From Streptomyces sp. NBC_01454 (GTDB taxonomy: Bacteria > Actinomycetota > Actinomycetes > Streptomycetales > Streptomycetaceae), in the NCBI RefSeq assembly GCF_036227565.1, contig NZ_CP109460.1, positions 744,001 through 808,000 on the forward strand: 64,000 nucleotides of DNA, in the 5' to 3' direction. Numbering within the stretch: the first letter of the stretch is position 1; every line of letters starts with the position of its first letter. Positions 1-7,449 of this stretch are shown here, piece after piece. A program made the position numbers and the translations under genes. A model generated the notes under the pieces. The model did not search any database, was not told the DNA's origin, and worked only from the letters and a program-made list of their open reading frames with translations.

Positions 1-126
1 TGCAGGGCGCACTGATCCGAGGAGAGCCCGCCCATAGAGGCAAGGGACATGCGCGTCCAGCCCTGCCCGTCAGGGCCTCCGTTAGCCGGTGTTGGGACCG
101 GAAGGTATATCGGCATCGCTTCTCCT

Positions 127-315
127 TCAGGCGCGGGGACGAATGGTGACGGTCTGATCGGCGCTGATGAACGCCTTGTCTCGCGTTCCGGGGTTGATGG
201 TCACGTCGCCGAACTCGTCGACGACCAGCTCGCGAACGTGGAAGTCGCGGCGAGGGTCCGAGGTGATGACGTCGCCGCACTGCAGGTAGCGCGGGAAAAT
301 TCGGATGTCGGTCAT
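127..315 (-). CDS. Small element protein, unknown function (62 aa)
   Basis: A 62-residue protein that I do not recognise. It has an alternating hydrophobic/charged pattern (CGDVITSDPRRDFHVREL) suggesting a small beta-rich fold and no membrane segment. The ATG is chosen because GGAGG lies 5 nt upstream. It is the last minus-strand gene at the left edge of the element's leftward gene series, so any function is inferred only from that context. Confidence 0.6.
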   Translation of the reverse strand: MTDIRIFPRYLQCGDVITSDPRRDFHVRELVVDEFGDVTINPGTRDKAFISADQTVTIRPRA

Positions 316-395
316 AACTGCCTCCTCATGCGGCGGTGGGGATGGCGAGCAGGTCGAGGAACGTCCCGCGGGCGGCCACGGTCGGCTCCGGGGTT

Positions 396-779
396 CTAGG
401 CCGCCTCCGCGAACTGGGCCTGGACGAGATGCCGGGTGCGCCCGTAGGAGGCGAGGCCGGCGAACAGGGCCGGGTCGGCGGGCCGGTAGACGTGGACGTG
501 GATCCAGCGGCCGGTGGTGCGGTGCTGCGCCCACACCCGGATCGCGTCGGCGCCCAGGTGCGCGGCCCGGTAGGCCTTGGCTACGTGGCGGCCAAACCAC
601 GACCGCTGACCGTCGGGAAGGTCCGCGCCGAGCCGGTCCAGCAGATCCCCCGTGCGCACCAACCGGCCCGCAGCGACCAGGGCGGCGACCTCGCCGGAGA
701 GGGCCGTGAAGCGGAGGTGCCGGCTGGTGGTGAGAGCGGCGGCGATCGTGCGGCGGATGGCGGTGACGGTGCGGTACAT
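396..779 (-). CDS. Element protein, unknown function (127 aa)
   Basis: A 127-residue basic protein of unknown function. Visible features are an N-terminal helix rich in Arg/Thr/Ala and a central stretch WFGRHVAKAYRAAHLG followed by WIHVHVYRP. There is no signal peptide or zinc motif. The ATG at 779 is chosen over upstream in-frame codons because GGGGG lies just 5' of it and the upstream extension is low-complexity Arg/Pro typical of non-coding GC-rich DNA. A GC-rich hairpin (819-841) separates it from the next gene upstream. Confidence 0.6.
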   Translation of the reverse strand: MYRTVTAIRRTIAAALTTSRHLRFTALSGEVAALVAAGRLVRTGDLLDRLGADLPDGQRSWFGRHVAKAYRAAHLGADAIRVWAQHRTTGRWIHVHVYRPADPALFAGLASYGRTRHLVQAQFAEAA

Positions 780-818
780 GGGTCCCCCTTGACGCGGATG
801 TGCAGGTGGTGACGCAGG

Positions 819-841
819 GCCCGGCCCGCGAAGGGCCGGGC
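819..841 (-). terminator. GC-rich hairpin between element genes
   Basis: Nine-bp perfect arms (GCCCGGCCC / GGGCCGGGC) with a 5-nt loop, located between two co-directional minus-strand genes. There is no T-run, so it may be a weak terminator or an RNA-stabilising hairpin. Similar unrelated hairpins sit in most other gaps of this element. Confidence 0.5.
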
Positions 842-847
842 TGCGAG

Positions 848-1261
848 TCAGGCGGCGCGCCCCATTCGCCCGAGGAGTGCGGCTGCGATGGTCGCGGCTT
901 CGGCGGGGCTGTGGTCGCGGAGGTAGGCGAGCATCACTGTCTCTGCGCGGGCGATCGTCCACTGGTTGGCCTTGGCGACCTCGTTGGCCTTGGCCTCGAA
1001 GGCTGCCAGGACGTCTGCATCTGTGGCGCCCTCAGCCTCAACCTCGGCCTCTTCGGCGGGGGCGTGGGCGGTGATGGCCGCCTCTACGTCCTCTTGGTCG
1101 ACGTACATGCCGAGCCAGTCCAGGCCGTCCCACACGTGGTAAGCGGCGGGCATGCGCTCGACCTTGTAGGTCTTGGCGTCCAACGTGACAGCCCAGCGAT
1201 TGGCGCTGGCGTAGGGGCGCAGTCGGCGGTCAGTCTCGTCAGTCCACGTGATGGCGTTCAT
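848..1261 (-). CDS. Element protein with acidic centre, unknown (137 aa)
   Basis: A 137-residue protein with a predicted beta-rich first third (RRLRPYASANRWAVTL...), then a Glu/Ala-rich acidic segment and a helical C-terminus (AEAATIAAALLGRM). No known family is recognised. The ATG at 1261 has GGGGAGA about 6 nt upstream. An in-frame ATG at 1306 would add 15 residues but lacks a good ribosome site. It is the first gene leftward of a divergent control region carrying an inverted repeat, so it is probably the 5' gene of the leftmost transcript. Confidence 0.6.
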   Translation of the reverse strand: MNAITWTDETDRRLRPYASANRWAVTLDAKTYKVERMPAAYHVWDGLDWLGMYVDQEDVEAAITAHAPAEEAEVEAEGATDADVLAAFEAKANEVAKANQWTIARAETVMLAYLRDHSPAEAATIAAALLGRMGRAA

Positions 1262-1341
1262 ATCCGTCTCCCCTGCGGTTGGTGCGCTTGGCGATGACTC
1301 CATCATGCACCCCTACGCGTTGGGATGCAATAGCCATACAC

Positions 1342-1375
1342 GTAGCCCTACATGATCCTTTGCGTGTAGGGCTAC
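1342..1375. promoter_or_regulatory. Inverted repeat, probable operator between divergent genes
   Basis: Perfect 11-bp arms GTAGCCCTACA (1342-1352) and TGTAGGGCTAC (1365-1375) are separated by 12 bp. Arm centres are about two helical turns apart, as for a dimeric repressor. A related half-site CCCTACGCG lies at 1311-1319. The element lies between the minus-strand gene starting at 1261 and the plus-strand HTH gene at 1420. Regulatory function is inferred. Confidence 0.5.
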
Positions 1376-1419
1376 CCACTGCACTACCCATCGCCCCGAT
1401 GACGTGCGACCATGACCCC

Positions 1420-1707
1420 ATGACCAGCGACTGGACCCCCGACGACGAAACGGCCCGCACCTTCAGCCGCTACCGGAAAGCCCTGCTGACCGAACGCGAG
1501 CTGAAGCCCACCGTTCGCGAGCTCGCCGTAGCGGAACTCCGCAACGGCGCCACCGCCGCACAACTCTCGGACGCCACAGGCATGACCCCCGAGGTCTTCC
1601 GCCGCCTCGCCCGCGAGCACGACATCCCGGTAGCCGAGAAGTACCGAAGCCGCGCCGAGCTGTTCCGCGCCCGCACCGCAGCCGACAAGGCCACTGGCGA
1701 CGCCTGA
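1420..1707 (+). CDS. Small HTH-like DNA-binding protein (95 aa)
   Basis: A 95-residue, highly charged protein. Residues about 48-72 (GATAAQLSDATGMTPEVFRRLA) look like a helix-turn-helix, with an N-terminal basic helix. It is one of few plus-strand genes in this part of the element and is transcribed away from an inverted-repeat control region, so autoregulation is plausible. The ATG at 1420 was chosen; another in-frame ATG at 1399 would add seven residues. Neither has a clear Shine-Dalgarno, so a leaderless transcript is possible. A strong hairpin follows the stop. Confidence 0.6.
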   Translation: MTSDWTPDDETARTFSRYRKALLTERELKPTVRELAVAELRNGATAAQLSDATGMTPEVFRRLAREHDIPVAEKYRSRAELFRARTAADKATGDA

Positions 1708-1719
1708 CCTGCCCCACCC

Positions 1720-1750
1720 GAGCCGCACGCCACCGATCGGCGTGCGGCTC
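1720..1750 (+). terminator. Hairpin terminator after HTH gene
   Basis: Twelve-bp perfect arms (GAGCCGCACGCC / GGCGTGCGGCTC) with a 7-nt loop, 13 nt after the plus-strand stop codon at 1707 and before the convergent minus-strand gene ending at 1874. There is no U-tract, which is common for Streptomyces terminators. Confidence 0.7.
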
Positions 1751-1873
1751 TCGCATGCCCCGGTCACGGCCGGCCGTGTGCTACGGGCGCCCGTATCTCC
1801 AGCCGCACCGGCGCGACGATCGGGCCGAGCACCATGTAGGCGAACAGGCTGGCCAGCAGCGCGCAGATCGCCC

Positions 1874-2209
1874 TCACAGCGCACCCCCGCCGGACGGGTC
1901 GGCGGCACTGTGGCCTGCGGTTGACGGGTCTCCTGCCTGCGGCCGATGGGTCGACCGGTTGTCCGTCCAGCCGAGCGCTTCTCGGGTTTCGGCGAGTACG
2001 TCGGCGGTGGATCGCATGGTGTAGACGGCGACGGTGCGGGCGAGGAGGTCTCGTTCGGCACGGAGTTGGCGGATGGCTGGGGGCTCTGTGTGGGCGCTGG
2101 GAGGCCTGTCGCGGGTGCCGGCGTCCGGGGCGTCGTCCGTGCCGCGTTCGGCGTCCTGCGGGCCGCTGACGGCCGTCTCGGGGGTCTGTGGTTTCTGGCG
2201 GTGGTTCAT
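1874..2209 (-). CDS. Element protein with helical core, unknown (111 aa)
   Basis: A 111-residue protein. The N-terminal about 50 residues are polar and disordered-looking (Pro/Asp/Arg), followed by an amphipathic helical segment RQLRAERDLLARTVAVYTMRS and a short Gly-rich tail. The family is not recognised. It is downstream of the LuxR-type HTH and methyltransferase genes, across a hairpin at 2275-2298. Confidence 0.5.
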   Translation of the reverse strand: MNHRQKPQTPETAVSGPQDAERGTDDAPDAGTRDRPPSAHTEPPAIRQLRAERDLLARTVAVYTMRSTADVLAETREALGWTDNRSTHRPQAGDPSTAGHSAADPSGGGAL

Positions 2210-2274
2210 GGATGCGTCTCCAGTGGGGCTGTACGGCCGTCTCGCGGCCTCGGCGGGTGGAAGTGGGGCCCGGG

Positions 2275-2298
2275 AGCCCCGCGGTTGATTGCGGGGCT
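2275..2298 (-). terminator. Hairpin downstream of methyltransferase operon
   Basis: Arms AGCCCCGC (2275-2282) and GCGGGGCT (2291-2298) around an 8-nt A/T-containing loop, 11 nt after the stop of the HTH gene on the minus strand. Likely terminator or attenuator. Confidence 0.5.
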
Positions 2299-2308
2299 CA
2301 GGCGGGCG

Positions 2309-2560
2309 TCAGGCGGCGCGCTGCCGACCGGGGATGGCGATGTCGTCAATAGCGATCAGGCCGCGGGCGATGCAGATCGCGATCGCATGCGTCCGAGATC
2401 GGGCCCCCAGCGCGTGCGTCGCCTCGTTCACGCGCTGGTGAATCCCGGACTCGGTCGTCCCGAGCTCGCTGGCGATCTGCCGACTGGTGAGCCCGTTCGC
2501 CGCCAGCAACAGCGCCGCCAACTGGCCTCGGCTCAGGTGGCCGTCGAGGATCCGGGGCAT
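2309..2560 (-). CDS. LuxR-type HTH protein (83 aa)
   Basis: An 83-residue single-domain protein matching the GerE/LuxR C-terminal DNA-binding fold. It contains LSRGQLAALLLAANGLTSRQIASELG, then TTESGIHQRVNEATHALGARSRTHA, which aligns with the usual scanning and recognition helices. There is no receiver or ligand domain, so it may act as a small constitutive regulator. Its ATG overlaps the methyltransferase stop (TAATG), so the two are coupled. Phage genomes of actinobacteria often carry such short HTH proteins. Confidence 0.75.
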   Translation of the reverse strand: MPRILDGHLSRGQLAALLLAANGLTSRQIASELGTTESGIHQRVNEATHALGARSRTHAIAICIARGLIAIDDIAIPGRQRAA

Positions 2561-3564
2561 TACGCGGCCACCTCCAGCGCCGGGGTGGTGGCATGCTCGA
2601 CGGCCGCACCGACGAGCGCGGCGCCGAGCTGCACCGGCACGCTGTTGCCGGCCTGCTGGGCGATGTCGTTGCCGGACCACGGGTAGTCGGCGGGGAAGCC
2701 CTGCAACTGGCCGGCCTCGGAGTGGCTGAACCTCGGGAGCTCGCGGCCAGCCATGTCGACGATCCGGTTGCGGCTGATCTTGCCGGTGACGGTGAACGCC
2801 GGCTCGGCGCTGCTGCGACGCCCGCGGTTCTTCGGGTCGCCACCGGTCCCGTAGTTGGAGATCACCGTGAACGGGCCAGGCCGGTCGAGCGCTTCGCCCA
2901 TCGACACCCACGGCAGCAGCCGGGCGTCACCCGCATCCCGCGGGACGCCGGCCCGGTACGGGCGGTGCGTCGGCGTGGGCAACACGGCCACGCCGTCGAG
3001 GCGGGCCACCAGCACCGCGCGCCGCCGAGTCTGCGGCACCCCGAACTGCTCCGATCGCAGCACGCCCGCGGCCACCGAGTAGCCCTCGGCGCGCAGGACT
3101 TCGGCGTAGGCCAGCCACACCGGAAGCACCTGCTGCACCTGCTCGAGGACAACCGTCCTGTACGGCCGGCCAGCATCCGCGGCCTCCAGTGCCCAGCGCA
3201 TCGGCTCGAGCACCAGGCCCGTCCGCACGTCATCCAGACCGGCCAACTCCGCGGCGATGTCGTCCCGGGCGGCCATGCGGTGCAGCAGCCCGACCACCAG
3301 GTCGAGGGCCCGGCGACCAGCGCCCGTACCGGCGACGGTGAACGTCTGACACGGCGGACCCCCCAGCAGGCGGCGTGCGTCCGGGAAATCGGCCGGGCCG
3401 TACCGGCGCACGTCGTCGTGAACCGTGGCCAGCCCCGCGGCCACCCGGGTGGCGACCGCGTTCGCATCCCACTCGATGCCGACCGGCCGCAACCCGGCCG
3501 CAGCCGCACCCATGTCCAGGCCGCCCGGCCCGGCGAACAGGTCGACGGAGTCGTAGTCGCTCAT
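2560..3564 (-). CDS. C5 cytosine DNA methyltransferase
   Basis: A 334-residue Dcm-type methyltransferase that would transfer methyl from SAM to cytosine C5. Motif I FAGPGG is at 10-15 and motif IV GGPPCQTF at 68-75 with the catalytic Cys72. Motif VIII QTRRR is at 178-182, motif IX EAGQLQGFP near 283 and motif X QAGNSVP at 304-310. The target-recognition region (about 190-280) is short. The usual ENV of motif VI reads EQV (141-143), a conservative but unusual change. No restriction endonuclease is adjacent, so it is probably an orphan, protective phage methyltransferase. It overlaps the upstream gene by 4 nt. Confidence 0.9.
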   Translation of the reverse strand: MSDYDSVDLFAGPGGLDMGAAAAGLRPVGIEWDANAVATRVAAGLATVHDDVRRYGPADFPDARRLLGGPPCQTFTVAGTGAGRRALDLVVGLLHRMAARDDIAAELAGLDDVRTGLVLEPMRWALEAADAGRPYRTVVLEQVQQVLPVWLAYAEVLRAEGYSVAAGVLRSEQFGVPQTRRRAVLVARLDGVAVLPTPTHRPYRAGVPRDAGDARLLPWVSMGEALDRPGPFTVISNYGTGGDPKNRGRRSSAEPAFTVTGKISRNRIVDMAGRELPRFSHSEAGQLQGFPADYPWSGNDIAQQAGNSVPVQLGAALVGAAVEHATTPALEVAA

Positions 3565-3872
3565 GCCGCGCTCCGCTCGTCGGACGTGATCGGCACGGCG
3601 AGGACGGTCGGGTCATCGGGCGTGACGACAAGCGGCAGGCCCTTGACGGAAGCCACGTAGCCGGCCGGCTCCCGGCAGTCGGCGGCTGCGGCCCGGTAGC
3701 CGTCGGCGGTCACGCGCCCACCGCCGTCGAGGTACCGCTGCCAGCACGTGTCACACGGCAGATGGCCGATGACGACGCCCTCGCCCACGACGTGGGGGCG
3801 GCCGCGGCCCCATTTCGGCTGCTCGCCCTGCGCAACCCACACGGGGGTGCCGATCGGCAGGATCTGGGTCAT
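3561..3872 (-). CDS. Element protein, unknown (103 aa)
   Basis: A 103-residue protein with a beta-rich start (ILPIGTPVWVAQGEQPKWGRG), an isolated CDTC pair and an Ala/Asp-rich centre. The start resembles small SH3-like or regulatory phage proteins, but no family is assigned. The ATG has AGGAGG upstream. It overlaps the methyltransferase gene by 4 nt (ATGA), consistent with co-translation. Confidence 0.65.
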   Translation of the reverse strand: MTQILPIGTPVWVAQGEQPKWGRGRPHVVGEGVVIGHLPCDTCWQRYLDGGGRVTADGYRAAAADCREPAGYVASVKGLPLVVTPDDPTVLAVPITSDERSAA

Positions 3873-4066
3873 GCGGCGGACCTCCTGGTTCGGCGCTGGG
3901 CGCGGCGGGCGTGCAGTTCGGAGTAGGCGGTCAGGTCGCGGACCGTGGCCCACGCGTGCCGGCAGTTCGGGCACTCGTAGCCGTCGACAGCGCGGTCACC
4001 GCGGGTGCGGGTTTCGGCGGGGGCTATGCCGCGGGTCGTGCACGACGGGCAGCTGTCGGTGATCAC
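3869..4066 (-). CDS. Zinc-ribbon protein (65 aa)
   Basis: A 65-residue protein with two CxxC knuckles, CPSC near the N-terminus and CPNC at about residues 32-35. This is the layout of a small zinc ribbon, and it is followed by a basic tail (RRAQRRTRRSAA) that could contact nucleic acid. The GTG start is set by AGGAGG 4 nt upstream. It is embedded between overlapping neighbours (GTGA upstream, ATGA downstream). Function unknown. Confidence 0.7.
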   Translation of the reverse strand: MITDSCPSCTTRGIAPAETRTRGDRAVDGYECPNCRHAWATVRDLTAYSELHARRAQRRTRRSAA

Positions 4067-4368
4067 GCGGCCTCCTGGCTGTAGTCGTTGGCGCATCCGG
4101 GGTGGTCTCGCCGGGCGCCGGGGATCGCGACCAGGGAGGGTCGCGCCTGCGCCCTGCACCTGGGGCAGGAATGCTCGGCGGGTGCGACACCGGTGGCCGC
4201 GGTACCGAGCGGCCAGGCGCCGAGGTGCGGGATGGTGTAGTCGGCGCCCTCGGGTTCACTTCGGGCCGCCCGCTTGGCGGGGGCTCGTCCACCGAGGGAG
4301 AGCAGGAATTCCTTGAGGTCGCCCTGCTGGCGGAGGGCCGCGATGTCGGCCGGGTCGAAGGCGGTCAC
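4063..4368 (-). CDS. Element protein with one CxxC, unknown (101 aa)
   Basis: A 101-residue protein. The N-terminal 30 residues (FDPADIAALRQQGDLKEFLL) look helical and a CPRC pair sits near residue 68. It lies immediately after the DnaB-like helicase gene with a 4-nt overlap, so it is part of the replication operon and might be a helicase accessory factor. That role is inferred only from position. Confidence 0.6.
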   Translation of the reverse strand: MTAFDPADIAALRQQGDLKEFLLSLGGRAPAKRAARSEPEGADYTIPHLGAWPLGTAATGVAPAEHSCPRCRAQARPSLVAIPGARRDHPGCANDYSQEAA

Positions 4369-5735
4369 AGGTCGGCCGCCATGTCGACAAAACGTGCATA
4401 ATGCCCCTGGAACGCGACGGTGATCGTGGCCGTGGGCCCGCCCCGGTGCTTACCGACGATCAGGTCGGCCTCGCCGGCCCGCGGGGACTCCTTCTCGTAG
4501 GCGTCTTCGCGGTGGAGCAGGATGACGATGTCGGCGTCCTGCTCGATCGAGCCGGACTCGCGGAGGTCGGAGACCATCGGCTTCTTCTCGGTGCGCTGCT
4601 CCGGCCCCCGGTTGAGCTGGGCGAGCATGATGACGGTGATCCCGAACTCCTTGGCGAGGAGCTTGAGTCCGCGGGACAGCATCGACACGGCGACCTGCCG
4701 GGACTCAGCGCGCGGCGCCTGCATCAGCTGCAGGTAGTCGATGACGAGCAGCCGCAGGCCGGCTGTGCGGACGAGGTGGCGGACCGTGGCCCGCAGCCCA
4801 GGGAGCGTGACGAGCGGCGCGTCGTCGATGTGCAGCGGCGCGGCAGACAGCGACGGGGCCATGGACGCGGCGCGGGACATGGCGGTGTCGTCGACGATGC
4901 CCTGCTTGACGTGGTGCAGGGGGATGGTGACGGCCGCGCACATGATGCTCTGCGCGAGCTCGTTCTTGCCCATCTCCAGCGACGCGAAGTAGGTCGGGAT
5001 GCTGGCTTTGATCGCGGCGGCGCGGGCGAAGTTGGAGGCGACCGTGGTTTTACCCATGGCCGGGCGTGCCCCGATGACGACGAGCTGGCCGGGTGCCCAG
5101 CCGCCGCACAGCAGGCCGTCGAGGTCGATGAATCCGGTGGGGATACGGTCCTCGGCGCTGGGCGGCGTCACGGCCTGGACGAGCGCGTCGGGCAGGAGTT
5201 CGCCGAGGGTTGATGCCTGCGACACGGCGGTCGGCCGGACCAGGTTGTCGATCTCGGCCTGCATTTCGGCGATGTCGCTGCTCGGGTCGAAGGCCGGCGA
5301 GGTGGCCTTGACGCGCATCGTGACGCCAAGAGCCGCGGTACGGGCGGCGATAGCAACCCGGGTGACGCGCTCGGCCCAGTAGTCGGCGGATCCGGGCATC
5401 GCCTGGTTGTACAGCTGGGCGAGTTCGTCGATGGTGAGCGGCCGGGAGGTCATGCGGCCGTCGGCGTGCCAGGCCTGGAGTTTCCGGGCGACGGCCTGCC
5501 AGCGGATCTCGCCCGCGGTGAGCTGGTCGCGGATGTCTTCGATGGCGTACCAGGTCCAGCGGTAGCGCTCGTCGCTGATGTCTGCGGGGTCGAAGCCGTT
5601 GGCGGCGAGGTCGTCGACGAGGTCGGTCTTGGCCATGGCGGAGGCGACGAGGATCTGTTCGGCCTCGAGGTCGGAGGGCATGGTCGGGATGGGGGCGTTC
5701 TGGTCGCCGGCCCACAGGTCGATGTCGGTGGTCAC
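4365..5735 (-). CDS. Replicative DNA helicase, DnaB-like
   Basis: A 456-residue hexameric helicase of the DnaB/RecA fold, expected to unwind the element's replication fork. It has an N-terminal DnaB helical domain (about 20-115), Walker A GARPAMGKT at 222-230, Walker B LLVIDYLQLM near 329-338, then the DnaB C-terminal signature ITVIMLAQLNRGPE and DLRESGSIEQDADIV. The GTG start overlaps the loader stop (GTGA). Length and motifs are complete. Together with the upstream loader and initiator it gives the O-P-helicase order of lambdoid-type replication modules. Confidence 0.92.
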   Translation of the reverse strand: MTTDIDLWAGDQNAPIPTMPSDLEAEQILVASAMAKTDLVDDLAANGFDPADISDERYRWTWYAIEDIRDQLTAGEIRWQAVARKLQAWHADGRMTSRPLTIDELAQLYNQAMPGSADYWAERVTRVAIAARTAALGVTMRVKATSPAFDPSSDIAEMQAEIDNLVRPTAVSQASTLGELLPDALVQAVTPPSAEDRIPTGFIDLDGLLCGGWAPGQLVVIGARPAMGKTTVASNFARAAAIKASIPTYFASLEMGKNELAQSIMCAAVTIPLHHVKQGIVDDTAMSRAASMAPSLSAAPLHIDDAPLVTLPGLRATVRHLVRTAGLRLLVIDYLQLMQAPRAESRQVAVSMLSRGLKLLAKEFGITVIMLAQLNRGPEQRTEKKPMVSDLRESGSIEQDADIVILLHREDAYEKESPRAGEADLIVGKHRGGPTATITVAFQGHYARFVDMAADL

Positions 5736-6349
5736 GCAGCAGCCCCCTTGCGGAAGTCGTTGCCCTCGAGCAGTACGACGCTGTTGCGGCACATCTCGGC
5801 GAGGCGGGAGGCGACCCGCGGGCCGGTCACCTCGGCCAGTTCGTTGGGCAGCACATCGCACGTGATGATCACCGGGCGGCGGTTGATGTACCGCTCGTCG
5901 AACAGCTCGAAGAGCCGCTCCTGCGTCCACGTCGACGCGCGGGCCGCAGCCAAGTCGTCGATGAACAGAAGCTCACAGCGCTGAAGCTCCTTCAGCAGGA
6001 CCCGGCCCTGCCCGTCGGCGGCATCGGGCCGGAGCGCGTCGAACAGCGCGGTCGACCGCCACGTCTGGATCAGCGGCGTCCCCTGCCACGGCTCGCCCGG
6101 CGCGTACTGCGCCTCCAGCCAACGGCGGCAGGTGCGCCACGCGGTGAGCGTCTTGCCGACCCCGATCGGGCCGGTGAGGAACAAGCTGCTGCCAGTCCAG
6201 CCAGCGATCCAGTCGGCGACCGTCTCGGGGAGATCGATGTGCTTGCGGTAGATGACCGGGATGCGGTCGTCGAACTTGCGGAGGGCCACAGCCCGGCGCT
6301 CGATGATGACGCCTTGGGCGGGGCTGGGGTTGTCAGAACTGGAGTGCAC
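5732..6349 (-). CDS. Helicase loader, DnaC/IstB-like ATPase
   Basis: A 205-residue AAA+ ATPase. Walker A GPIGVGKT (about 60-67), Walker B LLFIDDL (about 128-134) and a sensor-like RPVIITCDVLPNEL are clear, matching phage DnaC-like loaders. It presumably delivers the DnaB-like helicase encoded by the overlapping downstream gene. The start is GTG at 6349, overlapping the end of the initiator gene by 17 nt, so all three replication genes are coupled. Confidence 0.85.
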   Translation of the reverse strand: MHSSSDNPSPAQGVIIERRAVALRKFDDRIPVIYRKHIDLPETVADWIAGWTGSSLFLTGPIGVGKTLTAWRTCRRWLEAQYAPGEPWQGTPLIQTWRSTALFDALRPDAADGQGRVLLKELQRCELLFIDDLAAARASTWTQERLFELFDERYINRRPVIITCDVLPNELAEVTGPRVASRLAEMCRNSVVLLEGNDFRKGAAA

Positions 6350-7247
6350 TCTTCTTCTCCTCTTCGGTCATGTAGCGGGGTGCCGTCTGCGGGCCGGAGT
6401 TGCTGCCGCCAGTACGCCGGATGGCGTTGAGGGCGATGTCGAGCGTCGGGCCGGAGATCGAGCGGCCTTCGCGGACTACGCGGTCCAGGGCCCGGGCGAG
6501 GTCGTTGCGTTCGACGCCGTTGCCGATGGCGGTGCGGATGATGCCGCGGACGGCGATGTAGGACTGGGCTCGGCCTTTGCCGTGGCGGGCCCAGAAGGCT
6601 TTGGCGAGTTCGTCGGCGGTCTCGTGCTGGTCGGGCTTCTTGTCGCTCGCCTTGCGGTTGGGCTTCTTGGCCGCCTTCTTGGCTTCGGCGGGGGTGTTCG
6701 GGGCCGCCGGCTGGTCGGGTTCGTCGCTGCTGTCGGTGGAGGTCTCGTTGGCCGCGCCAGCAGTAGTTAGTGGTGTGTGGCTTGTGGAATGTGGAGGGGG
6801 GGTAGCCGTGGCTCCTTCTGAAGGAGCCACGGCTCCTTCTGAGTGAGCCCCCGCTCCTTCTGAGTGAGCCGTGGCTCCCCCTTCGCCTTCTTCGTCAGAG
6901 TGAGCCGTGGCTCCCTCTGGGTGAGCGAGGGCTCCTTCTGGTGGGTACGGAACGCGGAACTCCATGGCATGGCCGGGGACCGCGTACAAGACCCGCCCGT
7001 CCCTGCCCTTGCCGATGGCGACACGGAACTCCCAGCCGGCCTCAGCCAGCCGCTTGAGCGCGTTCCGCACCACGGCGGTGTCCTTGGCTCCCGTCCAGCG
7101 GGCGAGATCCTTCAAGGCGACCTTGCTCCGGCGCCCATCAGCGTCATGCCGGGCGTCATCGGCGATCTCCAGTGCGACAGCGCGCTGGAGTCCGGTGACG
7201 TTCGGTCCCAGCACCTCGCGGATCTGGCGGCGGAGCTCGTAGCCCAT
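6333..7247 (-). CDS. Replication initiator-like protein with iteron-like internal repeats
   Basis: A 304-residue protein with a winged-helix-like N-terminal domain (about 15-95: VALEIADDARHD..., LARWTGAKDTAVVRNALKRL). A repeat-rich linker (about 103-148) with several SEGA/AHS heptapeptides follows, then a Lys/Pro/Ala-rich charged linker (150-205) and a helical C-terminal domain. Its place directly upstream of loader and helicase genes matches lambda O. The linker is encoded by 21-bp direct repeats and a 27-bp palindrome (separate entry), as in lambdoid initiators whose gene contains the origin. Family assignment is inferred from context. Confidence 0.7.
   Translation of the reverse strand: MGYELRRQIREVLGPNVTGLQRAVALEIADDARHDADGRRSKVALKDLARWTGAKDTAVVRNALKRLAEAGWEFRVAIGKGRDGRVLYAVPGHAMEFRVPYPPEGALAHPEGATAHSDEEGEGGATAHSEGAGAHSEGAVAPSEGATATPPPHSTSHTPLTTAGAANETSTDSSDEPDQPAAPNTPAEAKKAAKKPNRKASDKKPDQHETADELAKAFWARHGKGRAQSYIAVRGIIRTAIGNGVERNDLARALDRVVREGRSISGPTLDIALNAIRRTGGSNSGPQTAPRYMTEEEKKSALQF
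6806..6948. repeat. 21-bp iteron-like direct repeats plus perfect palindrome (candidate origin)
   Basis: Six tandem units begin at 6808, 6829, 6850, 6871, 6907 and 6928. Five are 21 bp long and the fourth is 36 bp because of an insertion. The core is GGCTCCTTCTGAGTGAGCC. The first unit is part of a perfect inverted repeat, 6806-6832, with 13-bp arms (CCGTGGCTCCTTC) around one T. The array lies inside the initiator-like gene, and the DNA just downstream (6760-6805) is locally less GC-rich. Origin function is inferred; the repeats also encode a repetitive peptide. Confidence 0.6.
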
Positions 7248-7316
7248 TGGTTCTCTTCTCTCGGGAGGGATGCCGCTGCGGTTTCGTTTCGGTTTGAGAC
7301 AGCCCTCATGGAGGCT

Positions 7317-7430
7317 TCAAAGGGGCGCGATTCGCGCCCTTGATGCGGTTCGATCCTACCGCAGGGTGTGTAGTCACCCGCAATACATAAGCAACACACT
7401 CTCGGCGGGTGGGGTGTGCAGTCACTGCAC
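7317..7430. promoter_or_regulatory. Divergent control region with repeats
   Basis: Between the initiator gene (start 7247) and the plus-strand RHH-like gene (7450) lie three structures. A near-perfect inverted repeat is centred at 7329 (GGGCGCGA T TCGCGCCC core). A pair of direct repeats GGGTGTGTAGTCAC (7364-7377) and GGGTGTGCAGTCAC (7412-7425) is spaced 48 bp apart. A palindrome GTGCAGT C ACTGCAC spans 7416-7430. A TACGCT hexamer at 7438 would place transcription start near the ATG, suggesting a leaderless message. Likely operators of a repressor. Confidence 0.5.
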
Positions 7431-7449
7431 AGTCAGCTACGCTGTCGCC

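Noticed and set aside
326..379. 17-codon frame with GTG start and a GGAG site between the first two minus-strand genes
   Set aside because: Too short to support without conservation; it fills a normal-sized gap.
6806..6948. The repeats in the initiator gene as a CRISPR array
   Set aside because: Units are contiguous 21-bp repeats without unique spacers and lie within an open coding frame.
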